Shown piece by piece: positions 1 to 13,130 of a stretch of 64,000 bases of DNA. The notes beneath the pieces were generated by a model. It ran no database searches, was not told where the DNA came from, and saw only the letters and a program-made list of their open reading frames with translations. Origin of the DNA: Isoperla grammatica (Eukaryota; Arthropoda; Insecta; Plecoptera; Perlodidae); NCBI GenBank assembly GCA_945910005.1, contig OX246745.1, forward strand, positions 38,719,215-38,783,214, written 5' to 3'. The first letter of the stretch is position 1, and the number at the start of each line of letters is the position of its first letter. The position numbers were made by a program, and so were the translations under genes.

Positions 1-855
1 GGGGAGGAGGGGGCAGAGGGGGCACTTGACCTCCCCTGGATTTAAAGTTTAAAGCATTTTAAAATGTAACTAGCTATACGATACGTGCTATGTGCGCCAT
101 TTCATATAATTTAAAGTATGAAAATAAAAATAATAACGAACACTTTAAATTTTATAGTCAATCCGTCCCTTGAGGAATGTGTTCATTTTATCACGATCCG
201 ATTACTATTGTTATTTGAAAATATAACTCAAAGCACCACTGACTGACTGTTACGAGCGGGGGCAATGTGACCACGCCACCCCACTGCTTTTGAAGTATGC
301 ACCACTCGTTTTGTGCTCGCTGGCTAGCGTCCTACACTTTTATTTTTGCAAGTTTTTTTTTAAATTATATTGCGTTCAGATATGCATTTTACTTTTTGTT
401 CCTGTAGTCAATCACTACCTGACGGGCCAGTTACCATTTCATATAACATCTCTTACGATATTGTTCCTACGACATGGTTGTTACACTTCTTATGTTCGTT
501 TGCATTACTACTATTGTTTATGTTTTGTTCAATTTGTTATGATGTGACTATTCAATCATGGCCATTTTTCGCATCCCACAAGGTGTTGTTCCTACGTTTT
601 AATGATTTCGATGTCGTACAGTTTGCTCTTTAATTTGATTTATACGAGCATATTCTATATAAATTTACTGTTAATTAATCAAAATAAAAAAAAACAACGA
701 GAATAAAATGTAATAATACGAGTAGAATTTAATTTGTAACGGTTATACAATAGGTTCGGTTAGAATTAAAGTGCATATATAGTGTTAATTCTGTTCAATT
801 TATTTGTGACGATAAAACTTTAAATAATACTGAATTGAGGGGTTCCGATTTCAAT
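1..855. other. AT-rich stretch without recognised gene
   Basis: Only short chance reading frames occur here. They have no recognisable domain and no clear splice or start context. The first 40 bases are purine/G rich and the rest is AT rich. I see no RNA gene or repeat that I can name. Confidence 0.5.
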
Positions 856-867
856 ATTACTCATTTG

Positions 868-1715
868 AGCCCGCAAACGTAATTTTGATCGTCGAACAAA
901 AATTCGAATTGGTTCATGGCCAGTATAGACACAAATAATAATAATGTGAATACAAAATGATTTGACTTACAAAATCCGTACCTATATTATTTTATTGTGT
1001 GCAAAATTTGATTCTCAGTTTTGCAAACATAAAGGAAATGAATGGGTGAACGCTTGTATTAGTTGTAATGTGAGTGGACGTGTTCTCGCCGCGCATCAGA
1101 GCAGAGAGACAGCCGTGATAAATGCCATATGTGTATTGCAGAATAGGTGCCTTGCCTTCACAGTTTTACTTGCAATCTCAAGTTTCACTCACTACAGAGC
1201 TAGAGTCGAGAACTCGACGGTGCTTCACCAAACCCTCGTTACTCGGGTTCCCACGGACCATCAGGCGGATACATAATACAAAATACAGATTTCATACAGG
1301 GTTTTTCAATCAAATTTTGTTCATCGCGTAATATTAGTGGCAATGTGTGAATCACGAGACATCTTGAATTTTAGTTCTACGATGAAAACTAGCGTTACAA
1401 AGAACAATAAATGACAATCAAATAAACTTATTATGTTCTTTTCCACTCACGTTACATCCGTAATTTTCATCGCAGAACAAAAATTCCAAATGCTCTATAT
1501 TCAAAACTTCATAACAAATAATATGTGATCAAAAAATGTATTTGATTCTCAAAAATCCTTTCAACAGACCTAATTCGTAAGACTGATTTTGACAGCCGTG
1601 ACGTACGGCCGTATACGCCAACATACGGGCCCCTGTATGTATGCTGGAAAATGTTTTACAAGCAGCCTCAAGTTTCACACAAAACAGAGCGAGAGTCGAG
1701 ACTCGAGACCTCCGT
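868..1715. repeat. Diverged local tandem duplication
   Basis: Two related segments lie about 0.5-0.6 kb apart. Copy 1 (about 868-1225) and copy 2 (about 1447-1715) share, in the same order, a GTAATTTTSATCG block followed by GAACAAAAATTC, then later TCAAGTTTCAC followed by an ACAGAGC...AGAGTCGAGA block. The copies differ by many substitutions and indels, so the duplication is old. No coding potential is visible. It may be two copies of a dispersed element whose ends I cannot define. Confidence 0.5.
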
Positions 1716-1844
1716 GGTAGTGGGGACTGTGCTGTGGTGGAATGGGGACAAAAGAGGAAATGGAACCGTGGCGCTATCTCGCGGATTTGAGTCAAGTTGG
1801 CGCTCCCTATAGAAGCTAACCTTAAGGCCAGTGTAGGGCACAAT

Positions 1845-2215
1845 GCCCTCTTGGTTCTGATGAGTGATGATTGGTGAATGATAATGAGGAAGGGAGGAGG
1901 GGAAGCCTGGTACGGGCACGTAGCCTACTCCTGTCGAAAAGTACCAAGGGAACCATCGGCTTTACGTCCCATACAAAAGGTCGGTGTAACTTTGATCAGT
2001 CATACAGGTTCCTCCACTAAACTGGACTGCCGAGCAGTTGACGAGAAGAACGAAGCTGTTACACAAGCTTTCGAACCCTCCAATCTGCTCTAACCAACGG
2101 TAACTAGTGTTTCAGAGGAGAGTTGTCACCCATCCACCTCCTGACCTAGCCCGAGGTTGCTTAGCTTCAGTGTTCGTATGGGAACCGGCTAAGCGACCGC
2201 GGCTATACCGTTGGC
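1845..2215 (-). mobile_element. 5S rRNA-derived SINE
   Basis: Read on the minus strand from about 2215, the head begins GCCAACGG and continues with blocks of eukaryotic 5S rRNA: a GTTCCCAT..GAACAC block, then GAAGCTAAGCAACCTCGGGC, then a GGATGGGTGAC block. That order matches the internal promoter half of 5S rRNA. The 5S-like head (about 110 nt) is followed by an unrelated body of about 250 nt (2105 down to 1845), so this is a SINE and not a 5S gene. The body contains GACAGGAGTAGGCTACGTGC, a stretch I associate with arthropod SINEs from memory only. The exact 3' end is uncertain. Confidence 0.75.
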
Positions 2216-2735
2216 TGTCATCACTGGACAATAAAGGGGAACTAAATATTGGGAACTAGAGTTCAATATGAGCCCCATACGTATAATGAATCAGAAAAAA
2301 TTGTAGAATACAATTATAACATGAAAAAATAAAAAAATAAAATAAAATGTATTTATTTATTTACAGACAATTCCCCTCTAAGCTAAGGATTCAAGCATGT
2401 AATTCACAGTAAATGTTCCACTATGGATCAATGGTGTGACTGATCTATCAAGGAATAAATATCATAACTTGTTTTTCAGAAACTGAATATGTAGCTATTT
2501 ATGAGCATACACAAATGTTCGGGGTAGTCAACAATATTTAGCTGCTGATGAGTGCATCCAAAATAGTTATAGCCTTCCTATCCTACTGTATAACTAACAG
2601 TTTCACACAATCGCTTTCCCAGAAGAGGAACTCTATGTTGCAGCTCATAATGGTAGAAATATTGTTGAATTATTTGTGAAATAATGTGTTCATGAGTTCA
2701 CATATTGGTACAATGTTTTGTTTTGGAAGACGTGT
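2216..2735. other. No gene seen
   Basis: AT-rich sequence between the SINE and the promoter of the orphan exon. It contains short A/T runs and chance frames only. Similarity to the upstream regions of the tandem genes at 30.7, 37.8, 47.0 and 60.5 kb begins only near the downstream edge, around 2775, with the GGTTAGRAAAGTGCTAAACAAAC block. Confidence 0.4.
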
Positions 2736-2826
2736 CAAATAATCACGTTTCGTTTACTTTAAGAAATCTGGTACTTATGGCGGAAAATAAGGTTAGGAAA
2801 GTGCTAAACAAACATCTCTACTACTG

Positions 2827-2867
2827 TATATAAAAGTGACAGTGTTCAGGAGAGAATCATCAGTCTC
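2827..2867 (+). promoter_or_regulatory. TATA box and initiator of the orphan exon-1 copy
   Basis: TATATAAAAG at 2827-2836 is followed about 33 bases later by TCAGTC (2860-2865), which fits the arthropod initiator consensus TCAGTY. The same TATA motif and leader occur in front of exon 1 in all four minus-strand genes of this window. The promoter therefore appears intact although the gene behind it is broken. Confidence 0.7.
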
Positions 2868-2901
2868 AGCTGTGTTCAGCAAGTAGAACTACTAGACCAC
2901 C

Positions 2902-2955
2902 ATGAAGCTCACTTTGGTATTCTGCCTTCTGGCTGCGCTCTATGCTGGCTCACAG
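2902..2955 (+). pseudogene. Orphan first exon of the serine-rich secreted protein family
   Basis: These 18 codons give MKLTLVFCLLAALYAGSQ, the same signal peptide as exon 1 of the four genes at 30.6, 37.8, 46.9 and 60.4 kb, but on the opposite strand. The leader before the ATG (AACTACTAGACCACC) is also conserved. The exon ends CAG/GT as in the intact genes. Two bases into the intron, a small insertion of about 160 bp replaces the normal GTAGGAG donor context. Family intron sequence resumes at about 3123, runs for about 50 bases and fades before the (GT)n/LINE cluster at 3255. No serine-rich second exon exists on the plus strand anywhere in the window. I read it as a truncated paralogue. It could still be transcribed, because the promoter is intact. 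Confidence 0.8.
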
Positions 2956-2958
2956 GTA

Positions 2959-3122
2959 TACTCGCCGTACAAGATCTTCGGTAATGCTTCCGTCACGGGT
3001 GGGTGAGCGGCAGCCAAGACAGCGACCGTGGCTAATTCAGATACCTGCTCGGGTTGGCCGAGACCGTAAAAACGTCATTGATTGATGACGAAAGCATTAC
3101 CGAGGTTGTTTTGCGAGACCTA
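2959..3122. mobile_element. Small TIR element (MITE-like) at a splice donor
   Basis: Comparison with the intact genes shows extra sequence between CAGGTA and GGAG. Its ends are imperfect inverted repeats. The clearest shared part is CGGTAATGCTTCCGTCA near 2981 against TGACGAAAGCATTACCG near 3086, with CTCGC/GCGAG close to the termini. TA occurs on both sides, so a TA target duplication is likely, as in Tc1/mariner-derived MITEs. The empty site is available in the paralogues. No coding capacity. Confidence 0.65.
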
Positions 3123-3254
3123 TAGGAGAATTTCCCCTTCACACGAGTAACACAAATGCACGATTGACATCCCAGTCTAGAAATTCTAACATTGCTGCTG
3201 TTTCAGTTAGCACTTAGTAATATTTTGATAATATTTAGTTAATGCATTTCCAGG

Positions 3255-6076
<2,822 letters not shown>

Positions 6077-6326
6077 AAATGGACCGATAGGGGAGAGAAA
6101 ACGTTGTTCCAAAAGGATATATTTTTCTCAAAACTGAAACAAAAGAACTAAATGCTGACGGAAAACAATTTTGAGGACGTTAATAATGTATGGCAGAGAA
6201 AACAAAAAATAGCTAGGAAGAGCCTAATGGGCTTCTTCCTTCCGTCGAAAATACTTACAAAATTATTAATATTAGGGTTTGGGTGAGCAAACCCTACCGG
6301 TCAGTAACTGAAAATATATATAAGCT

Positions 6327-9300
6327 TCACTGGGATAGTGCTTGGCTAAAGAGGAGCTCTCCATCAAGGATGGAACAGAGTGCCTCTCTCTCGAACCACC
6401 TTGTCCTACAGCTGTCAATCGTCCCGCGCGCGAGATGCCAAGCATACTCCTTGAGGAGGCGGGACTTCAGACGGGCCGTTAGGACTACCTCGTAGGGAGC
6501 AGGCACCCTACCATCCTTTAAAAAGCATACTAGGAGCCTTTAGACTGTGCTCTTGGCCAACACGAGAACATAGTTGGCCAGATCTATCTGTGTGGCATTG
6601 GAGGCCTTGTCGGGCCAGAACCCGACATAGAGATCTCTCAGAGACAGTCTAGGGCGTCCCAGTATGCCCCTGATCAAAGAGTCAGCCAACCGCCACATGG
6701 CTGTGGCCTGCCGACATGAGACTAGCATATGCCAGGCTGTCCCCTCGACCTGGCACCATGGGCACAGGCGGGAGGCGGTCAGTCCTGCGTGATACAAGAA
6801 TATGGGATCGGCTAGACGGTTCTTGTTGAATCGCCAAACCACCTCGGAATCTAAGCCTAACGAAGGTGGCCGAGCTAAGCCTTTCCAGTTGACCCGATCA
6901 TTTGACCATTGGCCTTCTGCCGAAACGTCTATACCGAGCCCCTTGACCATGATGTCGAGCAGGATCGACCGCCTGTTGGTCTCGGGAAGAAGGGGCACCC
7001 ACTTGCCGGAAAGCGGGCGGCGGTAGAAAAGCGCCGGTGGCCAGGGTTCAGGACCCGGAATCTGCAATACCCCACGGAACTGGAGGCTGCAAAAGGCCCG
7101 GATCCTGTTTCCGTTGATGGTCAGAGCCCCCCGAGTGCGACCGAGTAGCCCATCAAAACCCTCCAGTTGGTCGACCCCCAGCCACTCGTCCCCAACAAGG
7201 AGGTCTCCCAACGTTGTGCAACCCAGTGAAGACCAGGTCGGAATAAACGGAGAGGTGGCTGTGGGGATAAGTGACGTCAGCGTTAGCGGTGTCGCGCAGA
7301 CCCCAGATGGTGGAGGGAAAATTCCAAGGCTTTATTTGCAGGGAGAACCAAGCCACCAGAACCGTCCGGAGAAAATCGGACGTGCTTCGGGCTGCTGGTC
7401 CACCGATTGGCGGATGAAACAATACCTGCCACCCAAGACCAAGACGTTGGAACTTTCCGAGGAAGTGTCGGGTCATGGCGTGACAGGGATGGTCGTCCAG
7501 TTCGATAAGTATCGGTGGGCATAGAGCACCCGAAACATCGCTACCTTGGACGCAAGGTGAACCAGACCGAGCCCCCCCAGATGAAGAGGAGCGCAAAGTT
7601 CTCGTAGGCGAGTCCAATGTCTCCTGCCCGCCCAAACGAAGTTGGCCAGTTCTCCCTGCAACCGATTAATAAGAGCCAGAGAGGGAGGAATTATTTGGAA
7701 GGTGTACCATAGCCTGGGGGCCAGGAACTGATTTGCCACCAGGACGCGGCCACGAAGCGACATTGCTGACGACCTGAAACGCCACCTGTGAACTGCTGCC
7801 ATGAACTTAGTGAGCAAATCATCCAAGCTCATGGCCACCACGATTGGCGTGTTTCCTAACACGACTCCCAAAACTTTGGCGCCCTCGTTGGACCACGCAA
7901 ACCCGAGCGGGGCGTCAAGCCGGCCGATCCAACTGCCCGCCCACAGTCCCGTGGACTTCTCGGCATTTAGCTTCGCTCCCGACTGTGCAGAGTAGACATC
8001 GTACACTTCTCGGAGGCGATCGAAATCTTGGTTGTTGGCAATGAATGCCGAGAAGTCGTCGGCATAGCCGGATACCACGAGCCTGCGTTCGGGCAGACCC
8101 GGCAGAGAGAAACCCTCGAGTTTTGTTCTGCACAGACGGAGAAACGGCTCAGCCGTCAAGGAGAAGAGTAACCCTGAAAGCGGGCAGCCCTGTCGGATGC
8201 CACGGCCAAAAACAAAGGGTGCCGTGAGGCAGCACCCCACCCGTACATGACACGTGGCCCCGGCGTACAGCGTTCGCAGGGCACCCACGAAAGACTCTCC
8301 GAACCCGTAAGTGCGAAGAAGGTGGAAGAGATAGTCGTGGTTGACCCTGTCGAACAAACCCTGCTGATCGAGGGACAGCACTGCCAGGGGCACTCCTTCA
8401 CTGTTAGCATACTCCAGGACGTCTCGGTGCAGGTGGACACTATCAAAGATAGTTCTCCCGGGAATGCAATATCCCTGGTCAGGATGGACCAGGCAGCTGA
8501 CTACCTCGCTTAGACGCGTCGCTAGAGCGCGGGCTAGGATTTTATAATCCACGGTGAGGAGGGAGATGGGACGCCAGTTCTTGATTTCCATCCTGTCTCC
8601 CGATTTAGGCAAAAGGGTCAGAATGGATTTTTGAGCGGACTTGGGGAGAAACCCATCCACTAGAGAGCACTCCAGCACGGACTTGAAAGGGTCAGACAGC
8701 TCATTCCAGAAGAAAGAGTAGAACTCGGGAGTGAGACCGTCTATGCCTGGGGCCTTACCCTTGTTCAGGGAGCCCAGCGCCTCTGAGAGTTCTTGGTGAG
8801 TGAAGGGCCGATCCAGATTTTCGCGTTGGAAGCGAGAGAGAGTTGGCAGCAACTCGTACAAAGGCGAGTCCCCATCGATGGCGACGGGCATTGCACTATA
8901 GACCTCCTGGAAGTGTTGCTTTGCTTCCGTGCAGAGAGATGAGCCGTCGGAGACGATACGTCCCTCGAACCGCAGCTGTTAAGAGGCTGCAAATTTGGTG
9001 CCATTTCCCGCGCCAAATTCGGAGCTGCAGGACTGTCTATGGCAAGCAGTTGTTCGTAACGCGAGTGTGCCAACAGTCTCTCGCTTCGTCGTGTGTAGGC
9101 CTCGCGAACTTGCTCGTTAGCACGGGCTAAATTGGCCGTGGTGTGTCCTTCAAGCAAGGGGCCAGACACGATTTGGTCGACTCGCCGCTCCAGACGAATG
9201 AACGTTTCGTCGTTGAGCTGTCGGCGTAGTCGAACGAACCTGATGGTCGTGGTACTAATCTCTTGTTTGAGGGCATCCCACCAGTGGTGGAGGGAAGCGT

Positions 9301-10150
9301 ACATGTGGCGTCGTGCCTCGAAGGAGGTTAAGAGCTCTCGAACGCAATCCCCGAAGCAAGGGTCGTCGAGGAGGGAGTTGTCAAAACGCCAATAGGGAGA
9401 GGCAAACTTTGGTGTGCGCAGAGACAAGGTTGAGAGCAAGGCCAGGTGATCGGAAAACGAGGGCAGAACCCGCACTCCGGTCACCATGGTCGTCACGTCG
9501 GGAGTAGCATACAAACGATCAATGCGTGATGCGCTGTGAAAAGGAGCGTTGCCGACGAAGGTGAAGCCTGGGTCGACGGGATAAAACTCCCGCCACAAAT
9601 CAGAGAGATCTGCTGCAGTGACCGTGTTGCGGAGCTGGTTAACAAGCCGTGGATACCGCTCGTTGCCACTAGATCTGTCGATGTTGGGATTCAACGTGCA
9701 GTTGAAATCCCCCCCGACAACGACCTGGGCGTCGGCTCCAGCAGCACCACGCACGTCTTGAATGTGTCGCTCGAGTAGCCCTAACACATCGAGGGCCACG
9801 TGTTGGTCGTGAGGTAAGCACACGCAGATTACGTGTAGAGACCGTTTCGTGGCGGGAATCTCCAAGAGTAGTTCTTGAAGATAACCAGGACAGAGAATAT
9901 TGTGTGCACGGAACACAATGGGGGACGACTTACGAAGTCCGATCATGGTGCCAGTACACACTTGAACTGGGGAGTTGAAATAAAATGTGTATTTAGAAAT
10001 GAGAAGGGGCAGAGGTGCGGAAGGCGTGTTTGTCTCCTGTAAGAGGATGACGTCGGGAAAGTGGCGATCGAGGAAAGTAGACAGCTGACTCCACTTCGAG
10101 TCGCTGCGGACGCTCTTAGTATTTTGGGTTATTATTGTTGCCTCTCCCAT
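6327..10150 (-). pseudogene. ORF2 (endonuclease-reverse transcriptase) of LINE copy B
   Basis: The ATG at 10150 lies 11 bases after the ORF1 stop. The N-terminal 250 residues form an APE-type endonuclease: NTKS, LLQET, GGDFNCTLNPNIDRSS, SRIDRLY and SFSDHLAL. The RT follows (KGKAPGIDGLTPEF, NWRPISLL, FDRVNHDYL, GRGIRQGCPLSG, YADD), then the thumb, CPWCQVEGTAWHMLVSC and the C-terminal block. Frame breaks occur near 8950-8980 (between the endonuclease linker and the RT), near 7495 (LSNLEDH changes frame after LSN) and within 7130-7300. A TAC to TAA change near 6540 truncates the C terminus compared with copy A (STVYR). Normal role: nicking of the target and target-primed reverse transcription. 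This copy is inactive as written. Confidence 0.88.
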
Positions 10151-10161
10151 GGTGTTGTGAA

Positions 10162-12611
10162 TCACTCCAGACCATTTGACTCAAGGCTCTCTGCAGAGTT
10201 CGACCTGGAGAGAGATTGACTGTCGTCACCGGTCGCCTCGTAGTAGGCATGTGCCTTGAGAAGTGTGCTTGTGAGACGCCCAACTCTCGATTTTATGGCT
10301 CGCACATCTCGGACTGCCGGCCTTATTAGCTCAAGCATCTCGACAAGTCCTCGAATGTCGCGCGTGAAACGATGGGCAATCTTTAATGGTTGATCGGTCC
10401 CCTTGACGTCTGCAAGGAACTGCAGGAAAGAGCTGGTGGAAAGCGTGTTGGTAGGCTCCTTAGTGTTAAGAAGCTCTACGGCTGCCAGGGGCATGGTCAC
10501 CTCACCGGGTGGCGCCCTATCATCCTGCCTGGGTCGCTTCTTAGCAGGGGACTTGCTACGGAACTTCGTAGATTTCCCAACAAGAGTGAAAATGGCATCA
10601 CCCTCGTTGACTTGAAGAAGGCTTGGCTCGCTGCAGTCCATTGAGACTGGACCAGCCGCTTCGTGGATTTCCACTGGCGTCACGGCTAAAGATTTCTCAC
10701 TCGACGTCGAGGCGGTGGCCTCGGCGCTCTCTACCGTCGCGGGAGTTTTCCTCTTCTCACTGGTAGACGCAGTTGTGGAAGCCACATCGGCAGAGACTGG
10801 TTTAACGATGGAGACAGTGCAAGCACGGGCAATGTGACCGGTCTGCTTGCACTTGAAACACTTGATGTCGTCAAAGCTGAGAAAAACACGATTTCGCTCT
10901 CCGTCGAAATCGACCAAGATGGAATGTGGTAGATTTATGTTCTCAGCTTTGACGACAAATATCTGCCGACGGAAGCTGAAAACGTGGCCATCGTCGGCTT
11001 GTTTTACACCCACGTTGATGTAGGCCATCGGGGACACGAGCCGAACAAGTTTTGCCAACTCGGCCTCGACGGCTTGGTGTGGAATATGGGGAGAGACGTT
11101 TGAAAGAACCAGCCGCTCGGCGGGAGTGACCAGCCTGCGAGCAGGCAGGAACTGGTCTTTTATTGACAGCCCTCCGTGGTCAATCATAAAAGTGTCCACC
11201 AAGGCCTTGCTCCTCAGATAGAAGCACACACGGCCCTGTGATATCCTGGAAGCGAAAGTAATGTTTTTGCCCCCGATGATATCAGCGAGGGACCGCATGT
11301 ACTGTGAGATGGTAACGTTTTCTATAGAAGGAAACAAGATAGCTTGGTCCTTCTGTGGAAAAGCCTGACCAGCGGAGGGTCGGGGTTGGTCTACACGACT
11401 CTGGGGTCGTTGACCTGCGCCCGACAGCAAAGCCTGGGCCATGGTAGGCTTAGTAACTCCTTTTCTCACAGGTGGACGCAACAATTGTGGAAGCCACATC
11501 GACAGAGACTGGTTTAACAGTGGAGACAGTGCAAGCACGGGCAATGTGACCGGTCTGCTTGCACTTGAAACACTTGATGTCGTCAAAGCTGAGAAAAACA
11601 CGATTCCGCTCTCCGTCGAAATCGACCAGGATGGAATCTGGTAGATTGATGTTCTCAGCTTTTGACAACAAATATCTGCCGACGGAAGCTGAAGACGTGG
11701 CCAACGTCGGCTTGTTTCACACCCACGTTGATGTAGGCCATCGGGGACACGAGCCGAACAAGTTTTGCCAACTCGGCCTCGACCGCTTGGTGTGGAATAT
11801 GGGGAGAGACGTTGGAGAGCACCAGCCGCTCGGCGGGAGTGACCAGCCTGCGGGCAGGCAGGAACTGGTCCTTTATTGACAGCCCTCCGTGGTCAATCAT
11901 GAAAGTGTCCACCAAGGCCTTGCTCTTTAGATAGAAGCACACACGGCCCTGTGATATCCTGGAAGCAAAAATAATGTTTTTGCCCCCGATGACATCAGCG
12001 AGGGACCGCATGTACTGTGAGATGGTAACGTTTTCTATAGAAGGAAACAAGATAGCTTGGTCCTTCTGTGGACATGCCTGACCAGCGGAGGGTCGGGGTT
12101 GGTCAACGCGACTCTGGGGTCGTTGACCTGCGCCCGACAGCAAAGCCTGGGCCATGGTCGGCTTAGTAACTGGCGGAGTCTGGACCGCAGGGACAACGAT
12201 CGACGAAACCACCGGAAAAGCAGGGATCGGCGTAGGGCACAACGGTGTCGGCGCGCTGGCTGAACCAGCGACCACGTTTTCTGCCGCCTTAACAGAGCTG
12301 GTCGCTACCTGGATGTCAGATAAGGACCTGTTTAGGCGCGGAGAGACGGGAAGAACAGTAACAAATTGATGCGCCGAGCCAGTCAGCACATCAACCCGTT
12401 GGTTGACAGTAGTGACTGCCGCCAGAGAAGGCCTGAGGACAGTCACGGTGGACGGTTTGAGTTCAGGTGTGCTGTGTCCCCTAGCAAGGGGCGCAGGCAC
12501 ACCTTTATTGGGCCCTCGCACGAGGGGCACCTTAACGGCCTTACCGGCCCCGTTTTTTACAGCGGGGATAGGGGACTTCTTCAAAAAGTCTTGCGGCTTA
12601 AGTTGACTCAT
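10162..12611 (-). pseudogene. ORF1 (gag-like, CCHC) of LINE copy B, internally duplicated
   Basis: The ATG at 12611 gives MSQLKPQDFLKK. A Pro/Ser/Thr/Val-rich N-terminal region is followed by a folded, RNA-binding-like region (SIENVTISQYMRSLADVIGG.., GRVCFYLKSKALVDTFMIDH, ..RLVLSNVSPHIPHQAV), then a zinc knuckle CFKCKQTGHIARAC and a Ser/Thr-rich C-terminal region ending ESLESNGLE. A segment of about 710 bp is present twice in tandem (10750-11459 and 11460-12171), so the folded region and knuckle occur twice, the first time followed by a frame break near 11655 and an in-frame stop. ORF1 proteins of Tx1-group elements bind their RNA in the RNP. The duplicated form is most likely a decay product. 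Confidence 0.82.
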
Positions 12612-12628
12612 GGTGATACGAGTCAACT
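12601..12628 (-). promoter_or_regulatory. Hairpin around the ORF1 start codon
   Basis: Nine-base perfect inverted repeats (AGTTGACTC at 12601-12609 and GAGTCAACT at 12620-12628) flank a 10-base loop. The ORF1 ATG sits at the edge of the loop. In the RNA this would place the start codon at the top of a short stem. Functional meaning is unknown. Confidence 0.5.
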
Positions 12629-13073
12629 AAAAACCCTCTGGAATATTTAAATAAAACACGCCAGACAAGTCGGACAAAACCACTGCTACCTGGCCTTGAA
12701 GACCAGGCAGCAAACCGAACAAGAACGAATAACCAAAACCACAATGATGAATAAGACACTTCTAAAATGGCAGGGTTCAACAAGGAGGGTTAAAATGAGA
12801 AAAGAAAAGCAATAATTTGCAAGGCCAAAACGAACTTAAAAATGAATAATTCGAAAACAAAAACTACTCCAAACGAAAGAGGAGAAAAAACTGATTGAGA
12901 ATAAGCAACAATAACTTATCAGGCACAAGCAGAACGTAGCAGACAGTAAGAAATAGACAAACAACTGCGCTGCCCCGCACCTAAGGCTGTAACTGTACCG
13001 CGCTGGGAATAGCACGGAAATAACACGGTAAAGCGGAGCGAACGAAAAACACGTCCGTCTCCGACGGAGGCCG

Positions 13074-13088
13074 GTGTGTGTGTGTGTG

Positions 13089-13126
<38 letters not shown>
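13074..13126. repeat. (GT)n-(ATT)n at the 5' end of LINE copy B
   Basis: A short GT tract (13074-13090) and an ATT tract (13090-13126). The GT tract touches the intact 5' end of copy B. The ATT tract is the tail of copy C. Confidence 0.93.

Positions 13127-13127
<1 letters not shown>

Positions 13128-13130
<3 letters not shown>

Larger units (their letters stand above)
6077..13073 (-). mobile_element. Tx1-clade LINE copy B, near full length
   Basis: This minus-strand element of about 7.0 kb has all parts in order: a 5' UTR of about 460 nt (13073-12612), ORF1 with a CCHC knuckle (12611-10162), ORF2 with apurinic endonuclease, reverse transcriptase and C-terminal domain (10150-6327), a 3' UTR of about 250 nt with a stem-loop, and an (AAT)n tail. 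The 5' end (CCGGCCTCCGTCGG on the minus strand) abuts (GT)n. Assignment to the Tx1 clade rests on RT wording (LSLDQQ..FDRVNH, GRGIRQGCPLSG, SGYADD), on the post-RT block (ANFVWAGRRHW..LGGLGLVHL) and on the C-terminal block (ARLKSR..KEYAW), all of which I recognise from Tx1. Frameshifts, one nonsense change and an ORF1 duplication make it non-autonomous. Confidence 0.9.

Noticed and set aside
290..633. Overlapping hydrophobic frames at the window start
   Set aside because: AT-rich chance frames with Phe/Leu/Tyr bias, no homology that I recognise and no splice or promoter context.
2105..2215. Possible 5S rRNA gene
   Set aside because: Only a partial, diverged 5S-like sequence, joined to an unrelated body without a terminator. 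It is better explained as a SINE head.
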